Source: Impatiens glandulifera (taxonomy: Eukaryota > Streptophyta > Magnoliopsida > Ericales > Balsaminaceae). From it: 64,000 nucleotides of DNA. Shown here piece by piece: positions 14,177-25,287 of the stretch. Below the pieces are notes generated by a model. That model saw only the letters and a list, made by a program, of their open reading frames with translations, was not told where the DNA came from and searched no databases. The position numbers and the translations under genes were made by a program. The DNA lies in assembly GCF_907164915.1 (NCBI RefSeq), contig NC_061863.1, positions 67,447,364 to 67,511,363 on the forward strand, given 5' to 3'. The first letter of the stretch is position 1, and each line of letters begins with the position of its first letter.

Positions 14177-15031
14177 GTATTTCAGGTATGGAAGCTCACA
14201 TCCTGTGACCTTTGTGAGATTGCGAGAAATTCTGTCTATCAATCAGGATTCACTCACGCTGATAAGGTTAATTTTTTTTTCTTCTATTAGTCTGCCTGTT
14301 GCTAGCAAAACATTGGTTGCGGTGTCTTATGTTTGTTCATCTTTCACATGCAATTGGGGGTTGTACGTGATGGACAATTAGAGCTTCATAGTTTTCTTAG
14401 TCTCATTGTCTAATGACTCCATTTTTTGTCTGAATTGGAAACTTAGGCCTTTTTTGATGAAGGGCTAATCATCATCAATCACTTCATCAGCTAAAATAAT
14501 CTCACTTTACTTTTATAACATTTTAAAATACTAAATACAAAAGATATTTTAGTCGCTTAACCCAAATAATCTACTTCTCATCAAACAATTTTACTTTTCT
14601 TCCAAAAAATTCGGTTTATTTACAAAAAAAAAAAAAAACTACATCAAACAAGCTCTGAATCTACACATTGCCAAAATTTTGGGTATGCAGTAGCAAGCTT
14701 TAAGATATTCATTAATTTATCTGCATAATTTTTTTGCTGATTCCTTTGTTGTTTAGGCACATTGGCTAGGTAATCAGTGTCACAAGAGGGGCCCTGAAGG
14801 GAATGACATTCATAAGACAAACGTCCCAGACATGAGAATTCGTTTCCGACATGAGGTAAGTCTTAATTTGAAATAATTGTAACAAGATTATTAAAAAAAC
14901 ATGATCCTTTGCCTTGACTCATCAATTACACGCCTCCTAACAATTCTTGGGTTTTTTCTCAGACATGGAGAGATGAAATGCAGTATATCTGTTCTGGTGA
15001 AGCGCAACTTCAAGAAGAAATAGAATTCTGA
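6839..15031 (+). CDS. FAC1: AMP deaminase (EMBRYONIC FACTOR1 type)
   Basis: AMP deaminase converts AMP to IMP and ammonia and controls the adenylate pool. The plant enzyme is membrane-anchored and essential for zygote development. Nineteen exons: 6839-7289, 8055-8248, 8385-8586, 8868-9043, 9190-9241, 9373-9500, 9583-9762, 9918-9985, 10072-10214, 11232-11293, 11840-11953, 12343-12483, 13158-13310, 13536-13589, 13676-13786, 13905-14078, 14186-14266, 14757-14855 and 14963-15031. They total 2652 nt, encoding 883 residues, slightly longer than the Arabidopsis protein as I recall it. Residues about 13-35 form one N-terminal membrane helix, followed by a variable acidic linker. The catalytic half has the metal ligands of the family: THVHHSA (His435, His437), RPHCGEAGD (His703) and LSTDDP (Asp780/781). 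[20 protein letters not shown] is also present. No frame damage is seen. Introns carry MITE-like insertions and a microsatellite. Confidence 0.97.
10319..10550. mobile_element. MITE-like element, GCCTTGTTTGG termini (AMP deaminase intron 9)
   Basis: A 232-bp AT-rich block in the large intron between AMP deaminase exons 9 and 10. It opens with GCCTTGTTTGGattgggtta and closes with ...taaccgaACAAGGC, an imperfect terminal inverted repeat. Inside it contains GGGTTATTTAAATAACCC and several TTATTTGAATAA-like segments, as in the related copy at 46932-47176. No coding capacity. Superfamily is not assigned because a clean target-site duplication is not visible. Confidence 0.7.
14135..14176. repeat. 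(ATT)14 microsatellite beside a splice acceptor
   Basis: Fourteen perfect ATT units in the intron between AMP deaminase exons 16 and 17. The run ends nine bases before the first base of exon 17 (acceptor gtatttcag at 14177-14185), so it occupies the place where the polypyrimidine tract and branch region would normally lie. Confidence 0.97.
14445..14654. mobile_element. MITE-like element (AMP deaminase intron 17)
   Basis: About 210 bp in the intron between exons 17 and 18. It starts AGGCCTTTTTTGATGA and ends catcAAACAAGCT, a degraded version of the GGCCTTGTTTGATG inverted terminus seen at 46932-47176. The interior has TAATCATCATCAATCACTTC-type sequence, an A14 run and no open frame. The copy appears older than the other family members. 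Confidence 0.5.
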
Positions 15032-17268
15032 TGAAAATATTTCACAGTCAAAATCATAGCCGCCATGATATCACCAACACTAATGTGCAATTACCATATG
15101 ATTCAGTTTATCATCCATAGCCAGTCATTTAAAGAGAAAATCCCCAAATCCTCGGATCGGTATAAATGGTTAGCAGAATCAAATGTTCAAGTACGAGACT
15201 AACATCTCCTTGGTTCGAATGGATTGTATAGCCTCAATATCCCTCCACATAAAAAGAAATGGAAGTACAGAGTTTTTAACACTTCTATTCACATACATTT
15301 GACTAATTTTAATATTTAGCAGTCTTTGAATGGAGGTATTATTAGCCTGGATTTTAACATTATGCTTGATGGCAGGCTAGGACAATCTCAGTGGTTATTA
15401 CCAAATGGTTTTCATTTCAAAAGAATTACACTATTCTAGCCTTTTAAGTAATAAGTTGTTTTAAAAAATAAATAAATTTATTTTATCATTATATATTAAT
15501 ATACATTATGTTTTTTTACACACAAAAAAAATCTCCTAATCTTAGTTTTTCTTTTATTATTTGAATGTTTGAGATTTCATGAACATTGTGAAGCAAGTTT
15601 TATAGTACACTCTTCCACTTAAAAATTTATATTTTATGCATTATTTGAATACTTTTATTTATTTATTTATTATTTGAATGTATGGGATTAAAATAAAAGA
15701 AAGAACTTTCACTTTAATCATTTTTTTAATTAGACCTCTATTTTTTTTAAGTAGACTATTATTATATTTTTCTATAATATAGTTTTAATATAAACAAAAT
15801 TGTATATTGTTATTAAAAAAAATTTAATCATATATTTACAAATGATTTAAATTTAAATTATTTTAACTTTTAAATATTATTTTATTTAATATTATAAATT
15901 ATTAATAAACAGTTCTTCAAATAAAATCAAGAAAATTAATACATTACTTATTGAGTTTAAATTTATTTTATTAATTAGTTTTTTATTTATTTTTGTATTT
16001 GATTAATTTTTTCAACTATTTTTTTTATTATTTAGGTTTTTAGTTATATAAATAATTTAAACTATAATTTAAACACTTGCTTTATACTTTCTTTAAAGTT
16101 CAATAAACAACAAAATGTAATTGAAAATGGGCCATTATTAATATATATACACACAAATATATTATAAAAAAATATTATATTAATATAGATAAATTATATA
16201 ATTTTTCAAATTATTTGTAGTTTATTTTATGTAATTTATTAGTAAAAAATATTATACTAATATATGTAAAATTATAATTGTAACTATTATTATATTAATT
16301 TGTAAAAGAATATTATATTAATATATGTAAAATATGTCATTTTTAAAATTATTTGTCGTTTATGTAATTTTTTAAAATTATTTCTACTTTATATTAATAT
16401 ATTACTTTTTTACTAATAAATTACATATGTAAAATTATATAATTTATAAATTATTTGTCGCTTATGTTATTTTTAAAATTATTTGTCGTTTATTTATATA
16501 ATTTACTAGCAAAAAAAATAATATAAAAAAATAATATATTAATACATGTCAAATTATATAATTTTTAAAATTATTTATCGTGTCATCTTTAAAATGATTG
16601 GTAGTTTATGTAATTTATTTGTGAAAAAGTAATATATTGATACATATAAAATTATATAATTTTTAAAATTATTTGTCGTTTTATGTAATTTTTAAAATTA
16701 TTTGTCGCTTATATAATTTTTTTAATTTCAAATATATATATAATTTCTTTTATATATTAGTTTTTTTATATTAACAGTTTAATTAATTTCAAAATATATA
16801 TATTTGCTTTGAAATATATAATTTTTAGTTGAGTTCAAATAATGTGCAACTAATTCATTTTTCAAAATATTATAGTAAATTTAAATAATTTTTAATAAAA
16901 ATATTATATTTATATTAAAAAATAAAAAATAAATAAAAATATGAACCAATATTAAAGATAAACATGAATATATATTAAAGAAAAAAAAGTAGCAGAAGAA
17001 GATTTAATTTTGGTATATTATAGATAACCCTAAATTGAGAGAATAAAAAACAATAAATAAAAGTAAAGGGTTTTGCTTTTCCCACCTGTTTTTGTTATGT
17101 TTTGAAGGCAGAAGAAGAAGGATATATCCAATCAAACCCTTCCCCTTCTGCAAAACCCCTCAAAACCCTTTCACAACCCTTTCACTTTTCTTTCTCTCTC
17201 AGGTACATCGCCGTCTAGTGGCGGCATCACATCTCTGATCAATCGGACCGAACCTAAACCTCTTTCAA
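15032..17268. other. Intergenic spacer, AT-rich, with SINE-like patch
   Basis: This spacer separates the AMP deaminase stop codon from the caprin-like gene. The first 400 bases are probably 3' UTR plus a short tRNA-like patch at about 15165-15225. That patch has an A-box-like tggttagcag and a perfect B-box core ggttcgaat, and could be a SINE remnant (low certainty). The rest is almost pure A/T. The degenerate tandem repeat at 16190-16740 is listed separately. The promoter and leader of the next gene occupy about the last 170 bases, where CT-rich sequence begins. Confidence 0.5.
16190..16740. repeat. Degenerate AT-rich tandem repeat array
   Basis: The phrase aaattatttgtcgtttatgt or a close variant recurs at least six times, at intervals of roughly 30-130 bases. 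It alternates with ttactagtaaaaaaataatat and ttaatatatgtaaaattata segments. The array looks like an old local amplification with larger composite units. No open frame is present. Confidence 0.75.
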
Positions 17269-19029
17269 ATGGAGTCCACCGACGCTTCTGATGGTCCCGT
17301 CATCAACTTCGTTAACAAGCGAATCCGAGGTCTGCGAAAGAAGCTCAACCGCATCCTCCAAATCGAGGAATCCATAGATCAAGGGAAACCCATCAACCGA
17401 GAGCAAGAAGAGCTCATCCGTTCCAAACCCTCCATCACAGCTTCAATCGACGAGCTCGAGAAACTTCGACAGCCTCTATCCGCCGCTGTTGCTGAAGAAG
17501 TTGCTCTTGCTATCAAGCGCCATCAGGTTTCTTCTCTCGATACCGATCCAATAGATGCTAAGGAAAAAGACAAAGAACATGAAGAGAAAACTGCGGAGTC
17601 TCAGCAGAAGGATAGAGAAAACCTCACGCTGGAGGATATTCTTAATCTGCTCTATTTTGGTGCAATGTTTGATGTCAAAAGTCAGAACGATTTCACTTCC
17701 ATGATGTTCACTCAGATGCATGAGAGAGGTAGCTGTCTGACCTATGACTACGTTACTGACGATGAATCTGCTGATCTGCTTGTCGAGAAAGATTTGGACT
17801 TGATTTCCAAATTGAGTGGTTTGTTGATATCAAGACCTGTAGACTCAAGTCTCTCCCACAAGAACGCTTTGCAGCATTGCGTAGAGCACGCCAAACTCTG
17901 GCTTGCTAACTCCGATCAGCCGATCGATTCTTTTCCAAGCATCACTTGTATGTTTTTTTGTGTTTGTTTTTGTTTCTGATAGCTGATAAATCACATATCT
18001 GGTATCTATTAGCTCCCTTTCTTTGTTTGTAATTCAATTTAATATTTGCTAGATGCTGGATTGAGAGCTAAGTTGAACAAGATTATGGCATCGGACTACT
18101 TCACCACTACCCCAAAGATGAAACCAACTGCTGAGATGGCTGCTGATGCAGCTGCCAATTTTGGGTCGTATCAGGTTGCTGTACCAGTCCAAGTGGGAAT
18201 TCAGGATCAAGTAAGCATTACTTTCACATCCCCCATTCCATTGTACTATAATAGATATCAGTTTCAGTGGGGGTATTCACTTTAAAACAGATTGCAGTAA
18301 TATTTTAGTTTAAACTTGCCTTGTTGATAATATAAGATGACATTCCTCTAATTGACTTCGCACTAGTTATTATTGATTGTGTTCACATGTTATTACTTAG
18401 GATGGTGTTGCTCCAAATGTTCAAGGTCAAGGAAATCAAGCATACGGTGATGAATCAGGCATAACTGAAGAATCTCAAAAGGTAGCATCTCATGCTTGTT
18501 TAAGAGTCTTGAACTAAGAAGCTGATGTATTAGGTCCACTGAAAACACTTGTGCTAGTTAGCCTTAAGGAAGAAAAACCACCATGGTCTCCAAAACGAAA
18601 AAGAAGAATCATGTTAATAAAACATTCATTAAATAATGTTTGCAGGTGGAGGTGAAAGAAGTGAGATTACAAACAGAAGTAGAAGGGAAAAATGAGGGAG
18701 AATCAAATGAGGAGGAGCAGCAGCAACAGTATGGCAATAGGAGAGGCCACTATAACCAGAACCAAAGAGGTGGTCGAGTTGGTGGGGTGCGTAGGGGTGG
18801 TGGTGGCTATGGACGTGGAAGTGGTAGAGGAGGAGGAGGCGGTCCTTACCAGAATGGTGGTCGAAGCCAATTCTACGATCAGCCAGGAAACAACAACTAC
18901 TACCCAAGAAACCACTACAATAACAACAATAATAATAGTAGGCCAAGAGGTGGAGGAGGAAGAACATCATACAATAATAATAACCATGGAGCAGGAAATC
19001 AAACCAGGTATGTGCAAGAAGAAGCATGA
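17269..19029 (+). CDS. Caprin-like glycine-rich (RGG) protein
   Basis: Four exons, 17269-17947, 18053-18210, 18401-18481 and 18646-19029, sum to 1302 nt, encoding 433 residues. The N-terminal half (residues about 10-230) is helical and charged: FVNKRIRGLRKKLNRILQIE, then DQGKPINREQEELI, with acidic linkers. This is the pattern of the caprin homology region. The C-terminal 100 residues are an RGG/glycine-rich tail (GRVGGVRRGGGGYGRGSGRG) followed by asparagine/tyrosine-rich low complexity (NNNYYPRNHYNNNNNN). Known caprins bind RNA through RGG boxes and join stress granules. The plant protein is usually annotated only as a glycine-rich protein, so an RNA-granule role is inference. I recall Arabidopsis At1g27090 as the likely counterpart. 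Confidence 0.87.
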
Positions 19030-19956
19030 TATGACAGACTGTTTTAATTTAGCATTAGCATTTTCTTCTTCTTCTTCTTCTTACTCCTGCTGCTGCTACT
19101 TCTAGTTTTTTTTTTAATTTAATTTTGAATTGGATGGTGGTGAATGTTTCTTCTTTTTGATTGAGGTTTAGATTGAATTGGATTTTGGAATAGCAAGACC
19201 ACAACCCAAACTCTCATCTTCTTTGGCAACTTAAGCCACTAAATGAACATTGTTTCAACAATTAATTATTGGTCTATGGGATTTTAGTTTATTCATGCTG
19301 TCACAGTTTTTATAATATTTTTTCCATGTGTGAATTGGATCCTCAGTTTTGGAATAGATGTTATTCGAACTTACCAACTCTATTTATTTATCTATCTATC
19401 TATGTTTTTTTAGATAAACTTTGGGAAAGTAAGTCATAAACTCCTTTTCCAACAAAAAAGAACATGCATATGCCCTATAATTTATGCTAACATGTTGTGG
19501 AAATGTCAAGATTTGTATGAGTTTGCAATTGATTTGAATTTGTACAAGAGCAATTATTTGATACAAATACTTTATTATAAAAACAATTTTACTAAAATTG
19601 GAAAGACTATCCTAATTGACATTAAAGTTTTTTCAGTTCTAGCTGTTATGCATACATGCTAACTATTTAGCTTTAGTTGCATGCAGGGAAGAATGTGAAT
19701 TAGGAAAATCATTGGGTCTAATTAAAATCATATTATTTTTAAAATGAGATAAACAACTATTATATGTTTTAAAATTTTATAAAAATAAAATATTAAAGTT
19801 TTAAGCTTATAAATAAAAAATTGTTTCTTGATTTTCCGATGATTACAGCTACCATTACCTGATTTTGATCAAAATTTGGATTAATTAATAATTTATGCAA
19901 CCCAATCTGTATATCTGACCTGAGTATATAGTTGTATCCACATGAAATGACTGAAA

Positions 19957-20573
19957 AACAAACATTTAATGGTTTTATTATCCTTAAATATTAGGTTAAA
20001 TAAATATGATTGAATCATTAAAATAATACATATATTTTCATTTTTACCGTTAATAATAAGATGATAGTTAATATTTTCATAATTTATCAAATGTTTTTAA
20101 ACCTATTTTTTAATGATATTTGTAAGTTTATAATTTGAGGAAAAAATATTCCTTTAGAACAACTGTATGTGAAGTTTTTATCTGCTTAAGTTTAAATAAT
20201 GGATTTTAGGAGTATAAATATATATTTTTTTTCTTCTTTTTTCAGTTTTGTATAAATATTTATTTGTATTTATAAATTTATAAATAAAAAAAGTAAATGT
20301 GTTTAACCTGATATTGATTGATAAGTGATACAAATCTTGACTAAGATACCAAACATCATATTTTATCGTACAATGAATGAAATTTAAAATAAAGTTAAAA
20401 AAATATAAGACATTTATTAATATATTTAAAATGTATTGTTTTTTATGACTTAAAAAATAATGATAAACTAATTGTCTTACAAAAATTATTTTATTTTTTT
20501 TTCACTTTTGGTGAATGTAACTAATAATAAATTATATTTATTATAATAAAAAATTTAAAGGTTGTGCAATTTG
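19957..20573. repeat. Diverged direct repeat, copy 1
   Basis: Aligns along its length with 21720-22318. Shared landmarks occur in the same order: acatttaatggttttattatc, gttaatattttcataatttatca, aacctattttttaatgatat, agttttgtataaatatttatt, aaataaagttaa and aatgtaactaataata. Many small indels and substitutions separate the copies, so the duplication is old. There is no coding frame. Confidence 0.85.
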
Positions 20574-21719
20574 GGTCTAACACTTAATTGTTTGTGGATC
20601 TACCGGGATTCTTACCCGACCGATCTGTCTGTCATTTCTTGACTCTAAAAACTCTAATTTCTAGATGATACTTGTTCTCTTAATTCATATTACTGTTTAT
20701 TTTTTTGGAGTAGAATCGTAATAAAGATTTTTTTTATTCTTTCAGTTATGACTTTCTACACAAAAAGTTATTCATCTTTTACAATTATTAATAACTTGTT
20801 CAAACTATTTTAAAAAAATATCAATTTTACAACATATTCATGAAAAGTAGAATATTTAGTTTAGTTTATTTACTGGACGAAACATTTTACAAGTTATTTG
20901 AATAATTTTGAGATTTGAACTTAAGTTGTTTACATCAAACAAGGCTCGAATTTTGTATTGTGAACTCGTGACATAGGAAACTCAAAATATTTTAACCTGC
21001 ATTAGTCATGAGATTCAAGACTCTAGATAAAATTAGAGCATAGAACTCAAAAGTGGCAGTTGTACTGATGTTAAATACTATCTTTCTCCCAAATAATCAA
21101 ATTAGTGTAATATTATTTTCCCTTTCTTAATTAATTGATTAAATTTGTAAAAAATAATTTTTTTTTTCCAAATTTTCCCAACTAATTTCACACATTACAC
21201 ATCTTTTAAGATATTTTGATCGCATCCCATAGTTTAGATGGCGTATATCTTACAAAAAAAAAAAAAAATTAATCAATTTAAAACAAAAATACGTCTAAAT
21301 TAGTAGAACATTCATAAAATTATGTCGTTTCGAAGTTTGATGAAAAATAAATAATAAATTTATACTTTTTCAAATTTTTTCAAAATTTTCTTTAGATCAC
21401 AAATTTCTTTCAAGACAATTTAAAATACACATATTTTGAAAAAAAATACTTCATTTCAATAACATTCAAAATTTTTATAAATATTATTTTAGTTGCAGAT
21501 GTGACAAATTAATTAGAAAATAAAAAAATAATACGTTAGACGAATATCTAACATATTATTTTGTCAATTGGAAAAAAGTTTGATCGACTAAATTTATGAT
21601 AATTCAAACTCTATATTGCACAATTTAAAGTTTGAATCTTATTTGATAAAAAATTACTTAAATTTAAACTTTAAATAATAATTAACCCAATATTTTTTTT
21701 AATAAGAATGTGAAATGCT

Positions 21720-22318
21720 TACAAACATTTAATGATTTTATTATCAGGAATATTAAAGTTTAATAAATACTACTGAATTATTAAAAAAAACATGTATTTG
21801 ATTTTTACAGTTAATAGTAAAATGGTAATTAATATTTTCATAATTTATCAATTTCTCTTCAAATGTTTTACGGTTAAGAAATTGTAAATACCTATTTTTT
21901 AAATGATATTTTTTAACTTTATAATTAAGTAAAAAAATTTCCTTCAGAACTGTCTAAAGTTTTTATATGCTCAAGTTTAATTAAATAATGAATTTTAAGT
22001 GTATACACTTTTTCAACTAGTTTTGTACAAATATTTATTTATATTTTATATTTATAAATTTGAAAATAAAAAGATAATTTTTAATTTTATTTTAACTTAA
22101 TAGGATAAAAATCTGTGTAAGAGACTAAAAGATACATAACATGCTTTTATGCCCTAAGTGAAATTAAAATAAAGTTAAGAATATTCTTAATTTTATTTAA
22201 AATATATTATTTTGTATGGCTTAAAAAATAATGATTTAACGTATTTATTGTTACTTTTTTGAGAAATGTAACTAATAATACGTTATATTTATTTTATTTT
22301 AATAAAAGATTTTTAGAA
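21720..22318. repeat. Diverged direct repeat, copy 2
   Basis: The second member of the pair with 19957-20573, in the same orientation and about 1.15 kb downstream. Landmarks such as taatattttcataatttatca, tgaaattaaaataaagttaa and gaaatgtaactaataata are preserved in order. It ends just before the GC-richer patch at 22338. Confidence 0.85.
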
Positions 22319-22394
22319 AAAAAAGTTAATTGAAGACCATGCCTAGGCCCGTGGGTCTCTCTGGTCAACGGCGGAGCACATTGAACCAGGGTAA

Positions 22395-22398
<4 letters not shown>

Positions 22399-22435
<37 letters not shown>

Positions 22436-22573
22436 ACATATATATATATATTTAACATATACAGTCTTGTCCAATTGGCTTTTCAGCTAAATGTTATATA
22501 TCAAACTTGCCTCACCTTTTTTATTTTATTTTATTAAAATAATTATTACACAAAATCAAGTGATCAAACCCTT

Positions 22574-22636
<63 letters not shown>
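22399..22636. repeat. Long TA dinucleotide runs
   Basis: An AT run at about 22399-22432 is followed by tttaacatatatatatatatt. A second, longer and nearly perfect TA run lies at 22579-22636 (about 29 units). These are simple-sequence tracts of the kind that vary in length between individuals. Confidence 0.95.
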
Positions 22637-22639
<3 letters not shown>

Positions 22640-23269
22640 ATAGTATTTATAAAACTACATTTATATAATAATTATGAGAACTCAATAATTATTGTTTTTA
22701 TTAATTTAAATATAATTAATAATATAAATATTTAAAAAGGATAAAATATAAATATTAAAATAATAATTTATATAAATATAAGGTTAAAATAATTTTTTAT
22801 ATTTCTTAATTTTAAACTATTTCAAAAATTTATAAAAAAAAAAATAAAAATTAATATTAATAAACAAGAAAAGTTAAGTTGATTTGGTTCAGTAATTAAA
22901 TAAATATTCTATAATCGTAATTTTGAGTGTCTATTCACTTGATAACATGTATTTACCACAATTTTGTTTTTTTTATTCTTATTTATATTTTTTGTTTACT
23001 TTTATCTAAATTCACACAAAAATTAAGCTGAAATTCATTAATTAGATTTGCATATTTTTATTTATTTATTTATATAGTTAGTTATTTATTTAAAACTTAA
23101 TTAATTTAACTTCTCATGTTATTTAATATATATTTTTTTAAATCGAGTATTCTTATATTTTATTAGGTTTCGTATATTTATTTTATTTTAGTAAAGGTAT
23201 TTTTGGAACTGTTTAATTAATATGTTTACTTATTACTCATATTAGTGTAATACATAGGGGATGAAAAAA

Positions 23270-23880
23270 TTACCAATATTAAAGGTATATCGAAAATATC
23301 GTACCGCAATATATCAAAAATATCAATTTTTAAGGTATATCGAAAAAAGGTAAGGTATGATACCATATCGAAATTATTGGTACGATAAATATACGAGATT
23401 TTTAAAATTTTGTTATATCGAGATATACCGAAATACCGAAATAGTATTTATAAGTTAAAATATATATATATATATATATATATATAATACTTGTAAGGAA
23501 ATAATTAAATATATTTCATATTAATTTAATTATAGAAATATAATTTTTAAATAATATTAAAATATAATTATACTGAAATATTATTTAATATATGCAATCT
23601 CTACCTTATGAATGAGATTGATTTTTTTAAAATTAATATGAAAGATATAATATCGAAGGTACAAAAATTAAGGTATACTAAAATCAAGGTAAGATAAATG
23701 TATGAATTTTTTATATACCGAAATTAAGGTAAATTAAAGTATACCAAAATCAAGGTAGGATAAATGTATTCATTTTTTGCATGCCGAAATTTTGAGTAAT
23801 GTATAAGGTATAGATAAAACACTAAAGTATACCGTACCGATCCACTCCTAGTAATACCTATAAAATTTTCAGCCCAGTAA
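23270..23880. repeat. gtataccgaaat-rich repeat zone
   Basis: Short phrases built on ggtatatcgaaaa, ataccgaaatt and aaggtatac recur many times, including ggtacgataa and accgtaccgat. Within it a 66-bp unit is tandemly doubled (23673-23738 and 23739-23804), each containing aaaatcaaggta and gataaatgtat. The zone also holds a TA run at 23459-23487. It resembles the sub-repeats of a decayed transposon terminus. No open frame and no clear target-site duplication were found. Confidence 0.7.
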
Positions 23881-23961
23881 AAATATAAATCCTGGATTAG
23901 CCCTTGTCTCTGGTTGTGAGCTAAGGTGTAGATGCATTGCCCTGATCTAAGTAAAGGCAAG

Positions 23962-24066
23962 AATACCTAGAAAACATTATATGCACGATTCATCTTGTTT
24001 TGTTTTTACTTCATAATACCTAGAAAACATTATATGCATGAAATCTTGTTTTGTTTTTTTACTTGA
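23962..24066. repeat. 52-bp tandem duplication
   Basis: aatacctagaaaacattata begins one unit at 23962 and the next at 24014. Both continue through a stretch ending cttgttttgtttttactt. A third fragment, aataccagaaaac, follows at 24068. The array lies just upstream of the small basic-protein gene. Confidence 0.85.
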
Positions 24067-24181
24067 TAATACCAGAAAACACTCCCCCAATTGCCTGAAT
24101 TGTTAGTAAGATGATGAAGAAGAATATGCAGCCGGAAAAAGGTTCAAGAAGAACAAGTGACATGGGTCTCATGATCAAAAT

Positions 24182-24889
24182 ATGGACTTCAAATCTCTCA
24201 TGAAAGATGTTGAGTTATTGGGTAAAATTTTTTTCCTTTATAAAAAATAACTTCCTTTTCTTCAATGCTTCAAATTGCTCATCTTCATCTTCAGCTTCCT
24301 CTTCCTCACATATGACATGGAAACAGAACAAGGATCAGGAGAATAGGAAAGTTATAGCTCTTGGTGGAAAGGTGAAAAAATATCCCTCATTTCTATTCTA
24401 CTTTATTATTATTATTATTGTTTAGTCTTCTTAAGACTTCTCTTATTATTATTATTATTGCAGCCTGCCAAGCAACACAGGTTGCCACTTAGTATTGCAA
24501 GAGTAGCAATGAAGAAACACAAGGAAAGAGATCAGAAAATGCAACTAGAGGTTGCTTAACTTATTACCCTGCACACTTTGTTTCTGGATATGAAAATTCG
24601 GACCCAGATGATAAATTTTGTTATTTATTTTCTTGCCACAGAATCTAATACTTGGACGATTTGGAGCAATAATGGGTCTAGAAAAGTTCAAGATAAGCGC
24701 AAGTCTGGGGGAGACAAAATTCTGACACAAGGTTATTTCAAGAAGGGTATTCTGGACGTGAAGCACATGTTAAACCAACATACTGTTCCAAGAGAAAATG
24801 ACCAAAACCCAGGTCCACTCAGGAAAGGAAAGACAAACAACAATGCCAATAATAATAATAAGAACAAAGGCAAGAAAAAGCACCACTAA
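24182..24889 (+). CDS. Small basic nuclear-type protein, frame broken in last exon
   Basis: Inferred exons are 24182-24221, 24295-24371, 24464-24550 and 24642-24889. The first three join in phase and read MDFKSLMKDVELL, then SSSSHMTWKQNKDQENRKVI, then a lysine/arginine-rich helix, LPLSIARVAMKKHKERDQKM. Exon 4 starts in phase as NLILGRFG, which fits a plant family of small basic proteins that I only half remember. In that frame a TGA ends the protein at 24723-24725 (about 95 residues). The plausible continuation, QGYFKKGILDVKHMLNQ then a lysine-rich tail KNKGKKKHH ending at 24889, lies in another frame. The locus is therefore either a recent pseudogene, a sequencing indel near 24670-24690, or a gene with a splice I have not found. 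No function can be assigned. Confidence 0.5.
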
Positions 24890-25287
24890 TGTCTAGTAAT
24901 TTACCAACATAGAAAGTTTTGAGACAAACCTATAATGCCCTTTTTCATAATATGTCAGATTAATTACATCAAGTTTTTTTTTATGTTGTTTTTGATGCAC
25001 TTCTTGGCATCATAGTTGTGGAGAGTGTATAGTTTTGTTATGATTTTTTTAATTCAAAATTTAATTATTTAAAGTTTTTTTCATAGTCAGTTAAAGATAT
25101 TTATAACTTGATATAAACAATGTTTGTATTTAATAGAAATTAGTTATATTACAGTATAAAATATAATAGATACATACACATACAGAGAGTTTGAAACCCT
25201 ACCTTCCAAGCAAGCAGTCAATGGATTTGAACACTTGAAGAAGGAGGTAAATACAATACATAACTTCCTTGACCTTCCCAACTTTGG
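24890..25287. other. Short convergent spacer
   Basis: About 400 AT-rich bases between the stop codons of the small basic-protein gene (+) and the TPR gene (-). It holds the 3' UTRs of both. Nothing else is recognisable. Confidence 0.6.

Larger units (their letters stand above)
19030..24181. other. Repeat-rich intergenic spacer
   Basis: No gene is supported in these 5.1 kb. The first 200 bases are likely the 3' UTR of the caprin-like gene. Beyond that are a diverged direct duplication (19957-20573 and 21720-22318), three long TA runs (about 22399-22451, 22579-22636 and 23459-23487), a zone of short gtataccgaaat-type repeats (23270-23880) and a 52-bp tandem repeat (23962-24066). A GC-richer patch at 22338-22393 (atgcctaggcccgtgggtct) stands out from its surroundings but has no open frame. 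Confidence 0.6.

Noticed and set aside
18629..19027. Long minus-strand frame opposite the caprin-like gene (132 codons)
   Set aside because: It is the antisense of the glycine/asparagine-rich repeats. Such codon patterns leave the complementary strand free of stops, and the product is an implausible Tyr/His/Leu-rich string.
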